Positions 27,724 through 36,042 of a DNA stretch of 64,000 nucleotides are shown in pieces. The notes under the pieces are model-generated. The model did no database searches. It worked only from the letters and a program-made list of their open reading frames with translations, and was not told where the DNA came from. The position numbers were made by a program, and so were the translations under genes. The DNA is from Massilia rubra. GTDB taxonomy: Bacteria > Pseudomonadota > Gammaproteobacteria > Burkholderiales > Burkholderiaceae_D. The stretch is taken from the NCBI RefSeq assembly GCF_011682065.1, contig NZ_VUYU01000025.1:1-64000 (forward strand), written 5' to 3'. Every line of letters starts with the position of its first letter. Position 1 is the first letter of the stretch.

Positions 27724-30516
27724 ATGTTTAGAAAAACCGTAATGGCGCACGCCGTCTCTGTGGCGCTCGCTTCGGCAGCATTCACCCTGGCCGCACCGGC
27801 CATGGCGCAAGACCCGTCAGGCCCGATCCAACGCGTTGAAGTGACCGGCTCGAGCATCAAGCGTGCTAGCGCCGAAAGCGCTTCCCCGGTCCAGGTCATC
27901 ACCGCGCAAGACATGGCCAAGTCCGGCAAGGGCACGGTCGCCGAATACCTCCAGACCCTGACCGCCGATGGCGCCGGCTCGCTGCCGACCGGTTTCGGCA
28001 ACGGTTTTGCCGCCGGTTCGACCGCGATCTCGCTGCGCGGCCTCGGCGCCACCTCGACCCTGGTGCTGCTCAACGGCCGCCGCATGGCGCCGTTCGCACG
28101 CGCCGACGATGGCCAGAAGAGCTTCACCGACCTGTCGACCATCCCGATGGAAGCGGTCGAGCGCATTGAAGTGCTGAAAGACGGCGCTTCCTCGACCTAT
28201 GGCGCGGACGCGATCGCGGGCGTGGTGAACATCATCCTGCGCAAGGATTTCACGGGCTTGATCGCCAAGGGCACGCTCGGCCAGTCCAAATACAAAGACG
28301 GCGAAATGGCCAAGGGCTCGCTGACCTGGGGCAAGGGCAACCTGGAAGCCGACGGTTACAACGTGCTGGTCAACGCCGAGTACTACACCAACAACGAACT
28401 CAAAAACAAAGACCGCGCCGACCGCGCCTGGATCGGCCACGGCGACCTGCGTCCGTACGGCTACAACATGGATACCCAGTTCGCCTCCGGCTACCTGGCC
28501 GGCAGCAACAACACCGGCGCCAGCCCGACCGGCTCGATCCGCAATCCGGTCACCAACACCTATGTGTCGCTGCCAGGCTGCACGGCCCTGTCGCAAACCA
28601 AGAACAGCGATCCGCAGGGCGGCTGCCTGTGGCACCACGACCAGTTCCGCTCGATGCAGCCCCAGGTCGACGGCTTGAACCTGTACACGCGCGCCAGCAA
28701 AAAACTCGGCGACGACCTGCTTGTGTACGGCGAAGTGGGCTACTCGAAACGCGACACCTCGTTCACCCTGGTTCCGGGCGAAATCACGCGCACCTATGCC
28801 GGCCCGCCATCAGCGGGCAACCCGACCGGCGTGACCAACTGGGGTTCGGGCGCCGGCACCACCATGCAACTGGCCGCCAACCACCCGCAAAACCCGTACG
28901 GCGTGCCGGTCCGGGTGCGTTATTCGGCCTTCGACGTCGGCCCGAGCGAGCGTTCGGTCAACAATGAATTCAACCGCATCGTGGTGGGCCTCAAGGGCGC
29001 GGCCATGGGCTGGGATTTCGACACGTCCTACGTGCATTCCGAGTCCAAGCTCGATCTCTTGTACAGCAACATGCTGAACCTGCGCGTGGTGCAGGCGGCG
29101 CTGGGCAATTCGGCCAGCCCGTACTTCCCGTACTACCTCGGCGAGCAGGCCGGCAAGAACCCGGCCTCGCTGTACCAGGCCATGGTGCGCACCGCCACCT
29201 CGCATTCGACCACCAAGCTCGACATCGTCGACTTCAAGGCTTCGCGCGAGCTGTTCCAGCTGCCGGGCGGCGCCCTGGGCCTGGCCGTGGGCGCCGAACA
29301 CCGCCGCGAAAAACTCGACAATCCTTCCCTGTCGGGCACCGAAGACGGCTCAATCAACTCGTCCTACGTGGCGGCCAAGGGCGAAGAGAAAATTTCGGCC
29401 GTGTTCCTCGAAATCGCGGCGCCGGTCCTGAAATCGGTGGAACTGTCGGGCGCGCTGCGTTACGACAAGTACACCAACTTCTCCTCGACCACGCCGAAAC
29501 TGGGCGCCAAGTGGACCCCGATCAAGAGCTTCGCCGTGCGCGGCACCTATTCGGAAGGCTTCCGTGCGCCGGGCGCGGCTGAAGCGAGCGCCTCGTCGCG
29601 TTCGACCGGCACCGCCACCACGCGCGATCCGGTCCGTTGCCCGGGCGGCACTCCGGCAGCCGGCGGCGGCAGCGCCACCGATTGCTTGATCTCGCTGGCG
29701 GCGGTCAAGGTCGGCAATCCGGCCCTGAAACCGGAAACCTCGAAAGGCATGACGCTCGGCATGGTCTGGGATCCGCTGAACGATACCAGCCTGTCGGTCG
29801 ACCTGTGGAAGATCAAGCGCAGCGACGAGATCAATCCGCTGCCGTACAACGAAGCGGCGGCCCTGCCGACCGCGGTGCGCGCCGATAACAACCTGGTGGT
29901 CGGCGGCGTGGCCATTCCGAACACCGGCACCATCCTGATTTCGAACGCGCCGTACCGCAATTCGAGCTACACCGAAATCAAGGGTGTCGACTTCGACATC
30001 AAGCAAAAGTTCCGCCTCGGCGACTACGGCCGCGCCAACCTGGGCCTGACCTGGACCTACATCGATTCGTGGATCCGGGCCGAGTCGGCCGCCGTCAAGT
30101 ACGAGTACGCTGGCACCCACGGCAACTGCGACACCTCCAACTGCGCCGGCACGCCCAAGCAGAAGATCAGCTTCGTGGCAGGCTGGGACTGGAACGACCT
30201 GAACGTCACCGCCACCACCAACTACCGTTCGAAGATGAAGAACGTGGGCTTCGAAGGCGACCTGTGCGCATCGAAGTTCGCCAACGGCGCCTCGGCCCCG
30301 AACGCGGAATGCACCCTCGCTTCGTTCACCTCGACCGACCTGTCGGTGCGCTACAACGTGTCGAAGAACTTCCAGGTGTTCGGTTCGATCAACAATCTGT
30401 TCGACAAGGTCGCACCGCTCGATGCCTACACCTACGGCGGCATGAGCTACAACCCGATGGACGCCAGCGGCGCCATCGGCCGCTACTTCAAGGCCGGCGC
30501 GCGCTACCAGTTCTAG
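27724..30516 (+). CDS. TonB-dependent receptor (A1)
   Basis: The 930-residue outer-membrane receptor has a signal peptide cleaved near AMAQD, then the sequence VEVTGSSIKR that these receptors share at the mature N-terminus. The plug domain (residues 55-180) shows SPVQVITAQDMAKSGK, ISLRGLGATSTLVLLNGRR and AIAGVVNIILRKD. The 22-strand barrel ends in RYQF, the C-terminal aromatic signature. Two Cys pairs in predicted external loops (GNCDTSNC; CASK...ECTL) are conserved in the paralogue at 46011. The imported substrate is unknown. It is first of a tandem pair and is followed by its own terminator. Confidence 0.93.
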   Translation: MFRKTVMAHAVSVALASAAFTLAAPAMAQDPSGPIQRVEVTGSSIKRASAESASPVQVITAQDMAKSGKGTVAEYLQTLTADGAGSLPTGFGNGFAAGSTAISLRGLGATSTLVLLNGRRMAPFARADDGQKSFTDLSTIPMEAVERIEVLKDGASSTYGADAIAGVVNIILRKDFTGLIAKGTLGQSKYKDGEMAKGSLTWGKGNLEADGYNVLVNAEYYTNNELKNKDRADRAWIGHGDLRPYGYNMDTQFASGYLAGSNNTGASPTGSIRNPVTNTYVSLPGCTALSQTKNSDPQGGCLWHHDQFRSMQPQVDGLNLYTRASKKLGDDLLVYGEVGYSKRDTSFTLVPGEITRTYAGPPSAGNPTGVTNWGSGAGTTMQLAANHPQNPYGVPVRVRYSAFDVGPSERSVNNEFNRIVVGLKGAAMGWDFDTSYVHSESKLDLLYSNMLNLRVVQAALGNSASPYFPYYLGEQAGKNPASLYQAMVRTATSHSTTKLDIVDFKASRELFQLPGGALGLAVGAEHRREKLDNPSLSGTEDGSINSSYVAAKGEEKISAVFLEIAAPVLKSVELSGALRYDKYTNFSSTTPKLGAKWTPIKSFAVRGTYSEGFRAPGAAEASASSRSTGTATTRDPVRCPGGTPAAGGGSATDCLISLAAVKVGNPALKPETSKGMTLGMVWDPLNDTSLSVDLWKIKRSDEINPLPYNEAAALPTAVRADNNLVVGGVAIPNTGTILISNAPYRNSSYTEIKGVDFDIKQKFRLGDYGRANLGLTWTYIDSWIRAESAAVKYEYAGTHGNCDTSNCAGTPKQKISFVAGWDWNDLNVTATTNYRSKMKNVGFEGDLCASKFANGASAPNAECTLASFTSTDLSVRYNVSKNFQVFGSINNLFDKVAPLDAYTYGGMSYNPMDASGAIGRYFKAGARYQF

Positions 30517-30546
30517 CCTGATCCGGTAAGCCATCACAAACCACAG

Positions 30547-30573
30547 GGGCGGTGCTCAGGCACTGCCCTTTTT
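30547..30573 (+). terminator. Intrinsic terminator after receptor A1
   Basis: gggcggtgc and gcactgccc pair (one G-U) around a 4-base loop and are followed by ttttt. It lies 30 bases past the A1 stop, so A1 and B1 are probably separate transcription units. Confidence 0.8.
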
Positions 30574-30736
30574 CATGCGCGTCTTGTTCATATGTATATG
30601 CGCAGCGGGCGTTTGTGTTGCAGCGCAGCAGACAATTCCCGCAGGAACATGCTTGCTGACTGGAAGCTTACTTTGCAATCAAGCTAAACAATTTATCTAT
30701 TTTCGTTGTATTTCGATCAAACCCAATCTTGTTCGA

Positions 30737-30765
30737 TTGACACCCGCAGTTACTGATGATTCTAT
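30737..30765 (+). promoter_or_regulatory. Sigma-70 promoter for receptor B1
   Basis: TTGACA (30737-30742) and TTCTAT (30760-30765) are separated by 17 bases; TCTATA with 18 bases is an alternative register. Start of transcription near 30772 gives a short leader with GGAG at 30787-30790. Confidence 0.75.
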
Positions 30766-30799
30766 AGTCCCCTCTCACTTTTGGATGGAGTTGAACAGC

Positions 30800-33418
30800 A
30801 TGATGAAGCCAACCGTATTATCCCTGTCGTTGGGCGCGATGTTTGCAGCCGGCGGCGGTTTTGCAGGCACGGCGTTCGCACAGGACGGCCAGCCAATGCA
30901 ACGCGTCGAGATCACCGGATCGTCGATCAAGCGCATTCAAAGCGAAACCGCCAACCCGCTCTCCATCATCAAAGCCGACGAGTTCATCAAGCAGGGATTG
31001 ACCACGGCCCAGGAAGCGCTCTCGCGCATTCCCTCGAACCAGAGCACCATGGGCAGCGGCAACGTCGTTGGCGGCAACAGCAGCGGCCTGCCGACCGGCG
31101 GCCAGGCCAGCGCCGACTTGCGCGGCCTGGGCGGCGACAAGACCCTGGTGCTGCTCAACGGCCGGCGCCTCGCCAACCACCCGTACGACAGCTCCAGCGT
31201 CGACCTGAACATGATTCCCCTGTCCGCCCTCGACCGGGTCGAAGTGCTGCGCGACGGCGCCTCGGCCATCTACGGCACCGACGCCATCGGCGGCGTGATC
31301 AACTTCATCACCAAGCGCTCGGTCACCACCACCACCATCACCGGCGAAATCGTGCGTCCGCGCAAGGACGGCGGCGATGAAAAGCGCGTCAACCTGTCCA
31401 GCGGCTTCGGCAACCTCGACAAGGACGGCTTCAACGTCTTCGGCGTCGTCGACTGGCACGAGCAAACATCGATCAATTCGCAGCAGCGCGAATTTTCCAA
31501 AACCGGCATCGTCGCCAGCCGCGGCCTGAACCTCACTTCCGGCACTACCTTCCCCGGCAACTACTACGATGCGGGCGCCGACAAGTCCGGCAATCCGGGC
31601 TGGGCCACCGGTTGCAATCCGCCCTTCTCGGTACCGAACGCGGCCGGCATCTGCCGCCAGGATTACACGCGCCAGATCGACAGCATGCCCGACCAGGAGC
31701 AACTGGCCCTGTTCGCGCGCGGCAGCATGAAGCTCGGCGCCGACCACCTGGCCACCCTGGAATTCTTGCATTCGCAAAACGACGTGACCTCGCGCACCGC
31801 GCCGCCGCCGCAGACCGGCCTGATCCTGCCGAACACCAGCAAGTACTATCCGAAGACCGGCGTGTCCGGCCAGCCGCTGTCGGTCAACTGGCGTCCGACC
31901 GAAGCGGGCCAGCGCACCATCGATTCGACCGGCAAGGCCGACCGCGTGGTGCTCGGCATGGAAGGCTTGCTGGCGGGCTGGGATTACAAGGGCGGCCTGG
32001 CGCACTCGATTTCCAAGTCGAGCGAAGATTTTGTCAACGGCTACGTGGCCGACGCCTCGTTCGCGGCCGGCGTGGCCAATGGCATCCTCAACCCGTTCGC
32101 GCTGCAGGATGCGGCCGGCAAGGCTTACCTGGACAGCACCGCCCTGCGCGGACGCGTCCAGAGCGCCGAAGTGAAGAACACCAGCTTCGACTTCAAGGCC
32201 AGCCGCGACATCATGGCCATGGGCGGCGGCCAGATGGCGGTGGCGGTGGGCACCGAGATCCGGCGCGAGACGGCCGACTTCAACGTCAACCGCGCGATCG
32301 CGTCGCAGGCGTCGAGCTCGGGCTTGTCGGGTTCGCTGTCGAAAACCGGTTCGCGCAATATCCAGGCCGTGTTCACCGAGCTGAACCTGCCGTTCACCAA
32401 GGAACTGGAAGTGCAGCTGGCGGCCAGGTACGACCGTTACAGCGACGTCGGCAACACCACCAACCCGAAGATCGGCCTGCGCTACCAGCCGACCCCGCAG
32501 TTGCTGGTGCGCGGTTCGGCCAGCACGGGCTTCCGCGCGCCGACCCTGTTCGAAAAGAACGGTCCGCCGTCGCGCAACGATACCAACGACAGCTACAGCG
32601 ATCCGATCCTGTGCCCGGGCGGCAAGCCGCAGCCAGGCTCGAATCCGCTGCGCGATTGCGACCTGCAACAGTTCAAGCTGCAAGGCGGAAATATCAACCT
32701 GAAGCCGGAAAAATCGAAGTCGTTCTCCTTCGGCGCCGTGATCGAGCCGATCCCGAGCGTGACGATCGCCGCCGACTACTGGAACATCCAGTTGAAGGAC
32801 AAGATCGCCGCCCTGCCGGAACAAACCATCTACGGCAACTACGAAAAGTACAAAGCCTTGTTCCTGCGTAATCCGGACGGCTCGCCGAACGCGATCGAAG
32901 ACTTCCTCAACAACCTGGGCGAAGTCAAGACCGACGGCGTCGACCTGAGCGCCACCCTGCGCCTGCCGCGCACCAGCGTCGGCAACTTCACCGTGACGGT
33001 GGACGGCACCTACGTGCACAAGTACGACTACCAGAACGAGCGCAATGGCGAGTTCATCCACAACGTGGGCCGCTACGCCGACATGGCGCCGGTGTTCCGC
33101 TGGCAGCACACCGCCGCGCTGAACTGGAACAGCGGCCCGTGGGGCGCGACCCTGTCGCAATCGTTCAAGTCCGCGTACCAGGATCAGAACCAGGTCGAGC
33201 CGGAGTTCAAGCACAAGGTCGAGGCCTACAGCCTGCTGAACCTGTCGGGCAGCTACAGCGGCATCAAGGGCCTGACCCTGACCGCCGGCCTGAAAAACCT
33301 GCTCGACGAACAGCCGCCGTTCTCGAACCAGGGCACCCTGTTCCAGAAGGGCTACGATCCGCGCTTCAGCGATCCGATCGGACGCGCGGTGTACCTGCGC
33401 GCCAGCTACGCGTTTTAA
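30800..33418 (+). CDS. TonB-dependent receptor (B1)
   Basis: The 872-residue receptor begins at one of two tandem ATGs (30800), nine bases after GGAG; upstream in-frame starts to 30575 lack a signal sequence. The signal peptide ends near TAFAQ, followed by VEITGSSIKR. The plug shows SIIKADEFIKQGLTTAQEALSRIPSNQ, ADLRGLGGDKTLVLLNGRRLANH and GGVINFITKRS. The barrel ends YLRASYAF. It is a close paralogue of the receptor at 48955 (shared PPFSNQ/PPFTVQ and YDPRFSDPIGR/YDPRYTDPLGR ends). A strong terminator follows. Confidence 0.92.
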   Translation: MMKPTVLSLSLGAMFAAGGGFAGTAFAQDGQPMQRVEITGSSIKRIQSETANPLSIIKADEFIKQGLTTAQEALSRIPSNQSTMGSGNVVGGNSSGLPTGGQASADLRGLGGDKTLVLLNGRRLANHPYDSSSVDLNMIPLSALDRVEVLRDGASAIYGTDAIGGVINFITKRSVTTTTITGEIVRPRKDGGDEKRVNLSSGFGNLDKDGFNVFGVVDWHEQTSINSQQREFSKTGIVASRGLNLTSGTTFPGNYYDAGADKSGNPGWATGCNPPFSVPNAAGICRQDYTRQIDSMPDQEQLALFARGSMKLGADHLATLEFLHSQNDVTSRTAPPPQTGLILPNTSKYYPKTGVSGQPLSVNWRPTEAGQRTIDSTGKADRVVLGMEGLLAGWDYKGGLAHSISKSSEDFVNGYVADASFAAGVANGILNPFALQDAAGKAYLDSTALRGRVQSAEVKNTSFDFKASRDIMAMGGGQMAVAVGTEIRRETADFNVNRAIASQASSSGLSGSLSKTGSRNIQAVFTELNLPFTKELEVQLAARYDRYSDVGNTTNPKIGLRYQPTPQLLVRGSASTGFRAPTLFEKNGPPSRNDTNDSYSDPILCPGGKPQPGSNPLRDCDLQQFKLQGGNINLKPEKSKSFSFGAVIEPIPSVTIAADYWNIQLKDKIAALPEQTIYGNYEKYKALFLRNPDGSPNAIEDFLNNLGEVKTDGVDLSATLRLPRTSVGNFTVTVDGTYVHKYDYQNERNGEFIHNVGRYADMAPVFRWQHTAALNWNSGPWGATLSQSFKSAYQDQNQVEPEFKHKVEAYSLLNLSGSYSGIKGLTLTAGLKNLLDEQPPFSNQGTLFQKGYDPRFSDPIGRAVYLRASYAF

Positions 33419-33443
33419 GCGCTCTTAGCCTTCCAGGCTGACC

Positions 33444-33479
33444 AAAAAACCGCCGGATGCGAGTCTGGCGGTTTTTTTT
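33444..33479 (+). terminator. Intrinsic terminator after receptor B1
   Basis: aaaaaaccgcc / ggcggtttttttt forms an 11-bp A-T/G-C stem with a 12-base loop and an eight-T tail, 25 bases past the stop. It may also act on hipA transcripts arriving from the other side. Confidence 0.88.
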
Positions 33480-33517
33480 CGTGCGCGCGCCGGCGCGGCG
33501 AATCGGGCTTGCGCCGC

Positions 33518-34744
33518 TCACACCATGCGCGCGCAATTTGCAGCGACCGTGCTTGCGATCGCGGCGCGCGTCGCTTTGCGCATTGGATAGTCTGCGAGAA
33601 CACGGTCGAACGTCAGCGCAATCGATACAATGCGCTCAATGGCACTGCGGGCACGCTCCAGTGCGATGCCATTGCGCTCAGCAAGCTTTAGCAAATGCAC
33701 TTTTGCCGGATGAAGGCTTTCGCCGTCGACATCCATCTGGTGATGTCCGGCAGGACCGTGGCAATACGTCAGGTCGTAACACGGGGCAAGCGCCCATGTC
33801 AGCGACTCATCCATCCTGAAGGAGAAATTCTTGGTGTGGTCGTCCCGATTGTTGAATACGACATTGAAGACGCACCGCTCGTACGCCTTGAGCACTTCGG
33901 GCTCACTCAGTGTCAAGGCGCGCGTTGTCCGCAGCAAGGTTTCATAACCGGTATTCGGAAGGCGGAAATTCAGATTCAAGGCCCCCGCCAGCGTGTGAAC
34001 GGGCACCTTCATTGCGTCAGCGCGGTCAAACCGTTCGATGCCAAATGCGGCCGTTTTGGGCCCCAGCACAAAATGCCTGGTCGCCGGCACATCCAGGCCG
34101 CAGTCGCGGGCGGTTTCGGAATAGGCATGTTCAATTGCGCAGACTTCCTTGTGCTCATCTTGCCCAGGAAACTTCACCAGCCACGGCGTACCCGGCCCAT
34201 CTTCCAATGTGCTGATGATTCCTGACGTCGCGTCGTACTGCACCAGCACTTTTGGCCGGGCGCCGTGCGGCGAGCCGCCGAGCAGGATCAGCTGTTTCAA
34301 CGCCGCAGTATCCTTATCGGCAACAACAAGCTGGATTTCCTTCGCAAGGTCGACCAGTTTCACATCCTGCGGTGTGAGTGCAATGTCCGTCGCCGGCGAA
34401 AAGCTGAGGGCGCCCAGCGCGCGGCTTCCAATGAAGGCTAATCTGTCCAGCGCCGAGATCTCATGCGCGCGCTTTTGGAAGTGTTTCTTGAAAAACCGGT
34501 CCATGAGAAGCAAGCCCCATCCGTCCGGTAGTGCATCGGCGAGCAAGCCAGGTAGCTGGAGTTGCTCCCTCGGAAAATCTCTGTAGCTGTCTACCGACAA
34601 AGGCATGCGGATCGGGGACAACTCGACGCCCTTGGCGCGTGCCTCGGGCGAGTACTCGAACACCACCTGGCGGCCGTCGCTTGCGATATAGCCCAGCGGC
34701 CACGACTGCCCCCATCCGCAAAATTGCACCTGTAGCTTTTGCAT
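33518..34744 (-). CDS. hipA: HipA-type serine/threonine kinase toxin
   Basis: The 408-residue product resembles HipA, whose E. coli member phosphorylates glutamyl-tRNA synthetase and causes growth arrest and persistence. The N-terminal HipA_N region (residues 1-110) includes FEYSPEARAKGVELSPIRMPLS and LPGLLADALPDGWG. The kinase part shows the Gly-rich loop GGSPHGARPKVLV, Lys in WLVKFPG, EHAYSETARDCGLDVP, the catalytic loop FNNRDDHTKNFSF and metal-binding Asp in LAPCYDLTY. All key residues appear intact. Its ATG overlaps the hipB stop by one base (TGATG), so the two are co-translated. Confidence 0.93.
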   Translation of the reverse strand: MQKLQVQFCGWGQSWPLGYIASDGRQVVFEYSPEARAKGVELSPIRMPLSVDSYRDFPREQLQLPGLLADALPDGWGLLLMDRFFKKHFQKRAHEISALDRLAFIGSRALGALSFSPATDIALTPQDVKLVDLAKEIQLVVADKDTAALKQLILLGGSPHGARPKVLVQYDATSGIISTLEDGPGTPWLVKFPGQDEHKEVCAIEHAYSETARDCGLDVPATRHFVLGPKTAAFGIERFDRADAMKVPVHTLAGALNLNFRLPNTGYETLLRTTRALTLSEPEVLKAYERCVFNVVFNNRDDHTKNFSFRMDESLTWALAPCYDLTYCHGPAGHHQMDVDGESLHPAKVHLLKLAERNGIALERARSAIERIVSIALTFDRVLADYPMRKATRAAIASTVAANCARMV

Positions 34745-35067
34745 CAGCGTCCCTTAGGCCTCAGCTTGCGCGGTGCGCGCATGCGCTTTCCGTGTTCAGC
34801 GTCACGCTCCATTTGCGCAATCGACAGGCTTTTCAAAGCGAAGCTGTCCTGCAGCTCGCTTGCCATGCCAAGCGCCAGCACAGCACGAATAAAGTTTTCG
34901 AACGTGCAATCGCCACCCGTCTCCAGCCGTTGCAGCGTGGCCTTGCCCATCCCGGCGCGCTCGGCTAACGTTTCCAGGGTAATCCCTTTGATAAGCCGTC
35001 GCTGCCTGAGGCGCGCGGTCAGCTCTTCACGAATCTCTTTTTCGGTTGCCAGCGAAAATTCCAACAT
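34744..35067 (-). CDS. hipB: HipB-like antitoxin, XRE helix-turn-helix
   Basis: The 107-residue product has an XRE domain (residues 12-70: LTARLRQRRLIKGITLETLAERAGMGKATLQRLETGG) and a basic C-terminal tail (KRMRAPRKLRPKGR). It should bind HipA and repress the operon. The ATG at 35067 has a strong GGGAGGGGG site; an in-frame start at 35118 lacks one. An A+T-rich operator-like region lies upstream. Confidence 0.9.
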   Translation of the reverse strand: MLEFSLATEKEIREELTARLRQRRLIKGITLETLAERAGMGKATLQRLETGGDCTFENFIRAVLALGMASELQDSFALKSLSIAQMERDAEHGKRMRAPRKLRPKGR

Positions 35068-35116
35068 TGCCCCCTCCCAATCGCCAACTTGGCGGACGAA
35101 CACGCCAAGCAATCTC

Positions 35117-35183
35117 ATAAAATATCATATTTGATAAAAGATGAAAGGATTCTTTATATAATACATCGATTTTGATATTTTAT
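35117..35183. promoter_or_regulatory. Operator-like inverted repeats upstream of hipBA
   Basis: This A+T-rich stretch holds ataaaatatca at 35117-35127 and its exact reverse complement at 35173-35183, and within the first site tatca-N4-tgata (35123-35136). HipB proteins bind TATCC-N8-GGATA-type palindromes, so these are candidate HipB sites around the hip promoter. The base composition contrasts sharply with the flanks. Confidence 0.6.
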
Positions 35184-35401
35184 AGAGTGGACACACATCT
35201 TCCCGCGTTGTTCCCAAAAAAGCAGGAACAGCTTACTATCGCGGGAAATGTTATCAGTTTGATCGTGTCGGTCCGGGTCCGTTAAAATTGCCCAAGTACC
35301 ATGAAATGGTAAGGTCGCCCGGGCCTGCGTGCCGAATGGAAGCATGAGCAATTGTAAGTACTGAACATCCCCCCCTTCCCTTAACACTGGAGCCTTTACC
35401 C

Positions 35402-35725
35402 ATGAAGTGCATTCTCGCCAGTCTCATCGTGCTCGCCACCTGCGGGAGCGCCCTGACCGGGGCCGATGAACCGGCGCGCCATTCCTACATGCCCGCGCAG
35501 GGCTATGTTCCCGATGCGGCGACAGCGGTGACCATTGCCATCGCGGTACTGTCACCAATTTACGGTGCAAGCAAAATCAAGGGCGAAGCGCCGTTCATCG
35601 CGACATTGAAGGATGGGGTGTGGATCGTCAGCGGCACCTTGCCGCCGAACATGTATGGGGGCGTCGCGGTGATCGATATCTCCAGGACTAACGGCACGAT
35701 ACTGCGGGTAAGTCACGGCAAATGA
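35402..35725 (+). CDS. NTF2-fold immunity-like secreted protein
   Basis: The 107-residue product starts with a signal peptide (MKCILASLIVLATC...; a Cys is at residue 14 but the preceding T makes a lipobox imperfect). The mature part matches the NTF2-fold immunity family by its pattern: GYVPDAATAVTIAIAVLSPIYG, PFIATLKDGVWIVSGTLP, GGVAVIDISRTNGTILRVSHGK. Members are immunity proteins of polymorphic toxin systems. No cognate toxin is visible nearby, so it is an orphan. CTGGAG precedes the ATG. It is divergent from hipBA. Confidence 0.75.
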   Translation: MKCILASLIVLATCGSALTGADEPARHSYMPAQGYVPDAATAVTIAIAVLSPIYGASKIKGEAPFIATLKDGVWIVSGTLPPNMYGGVAVIDISRTNGTILRVSHGK

Positions 35726-36042
35726 GTTTCAGGCAAGGCTACAGGGGCCACCCGGGTGATCGCTTACCCGTGTGCGATGGTGGCGCGCCTTGAGACGCTG
35801 GCCAGACGCCGGCCGCCTTTCACTCGCTGCTCATCGTCGCAACGCTCTTTCCACAAAGGCAGTGTGACGCCGGCGCGCCCGGCCAGGGTCTTGAGAATCT
35901 CCGGTTGCCCATTGGCCAGCTCGATCAAGAGCCGGGTCGAGGCGTCAGGATAAGAATCTTCGTTTTCATAGCAAGTACGGATAGCGACGCACCGAGATAC
36001 ATCAAATACAGATCGATACCGCAAGCAACTTTGCGCAAGATC
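35726..36042. other. Intergenic region without a supported gene
   Basis: About 317 bases separate the immunity-like gene from the flavoprotein gene. A minus-strand open frame crossing 35764-35990 has some helix-like residues (LLIELANGQPEILKTLAGRAGV) but no start with a ribosome-binding site and no recognised family; it may be the remnant of a decayed gene. Confidence 0.35.

Noticed and set aside
27560-27742. 60-codon frame ahead of receptor A1
   Set aside because: It overlaps the receptor start, lacks a good ribosome-binding site and looks like promoter/leader DNA.
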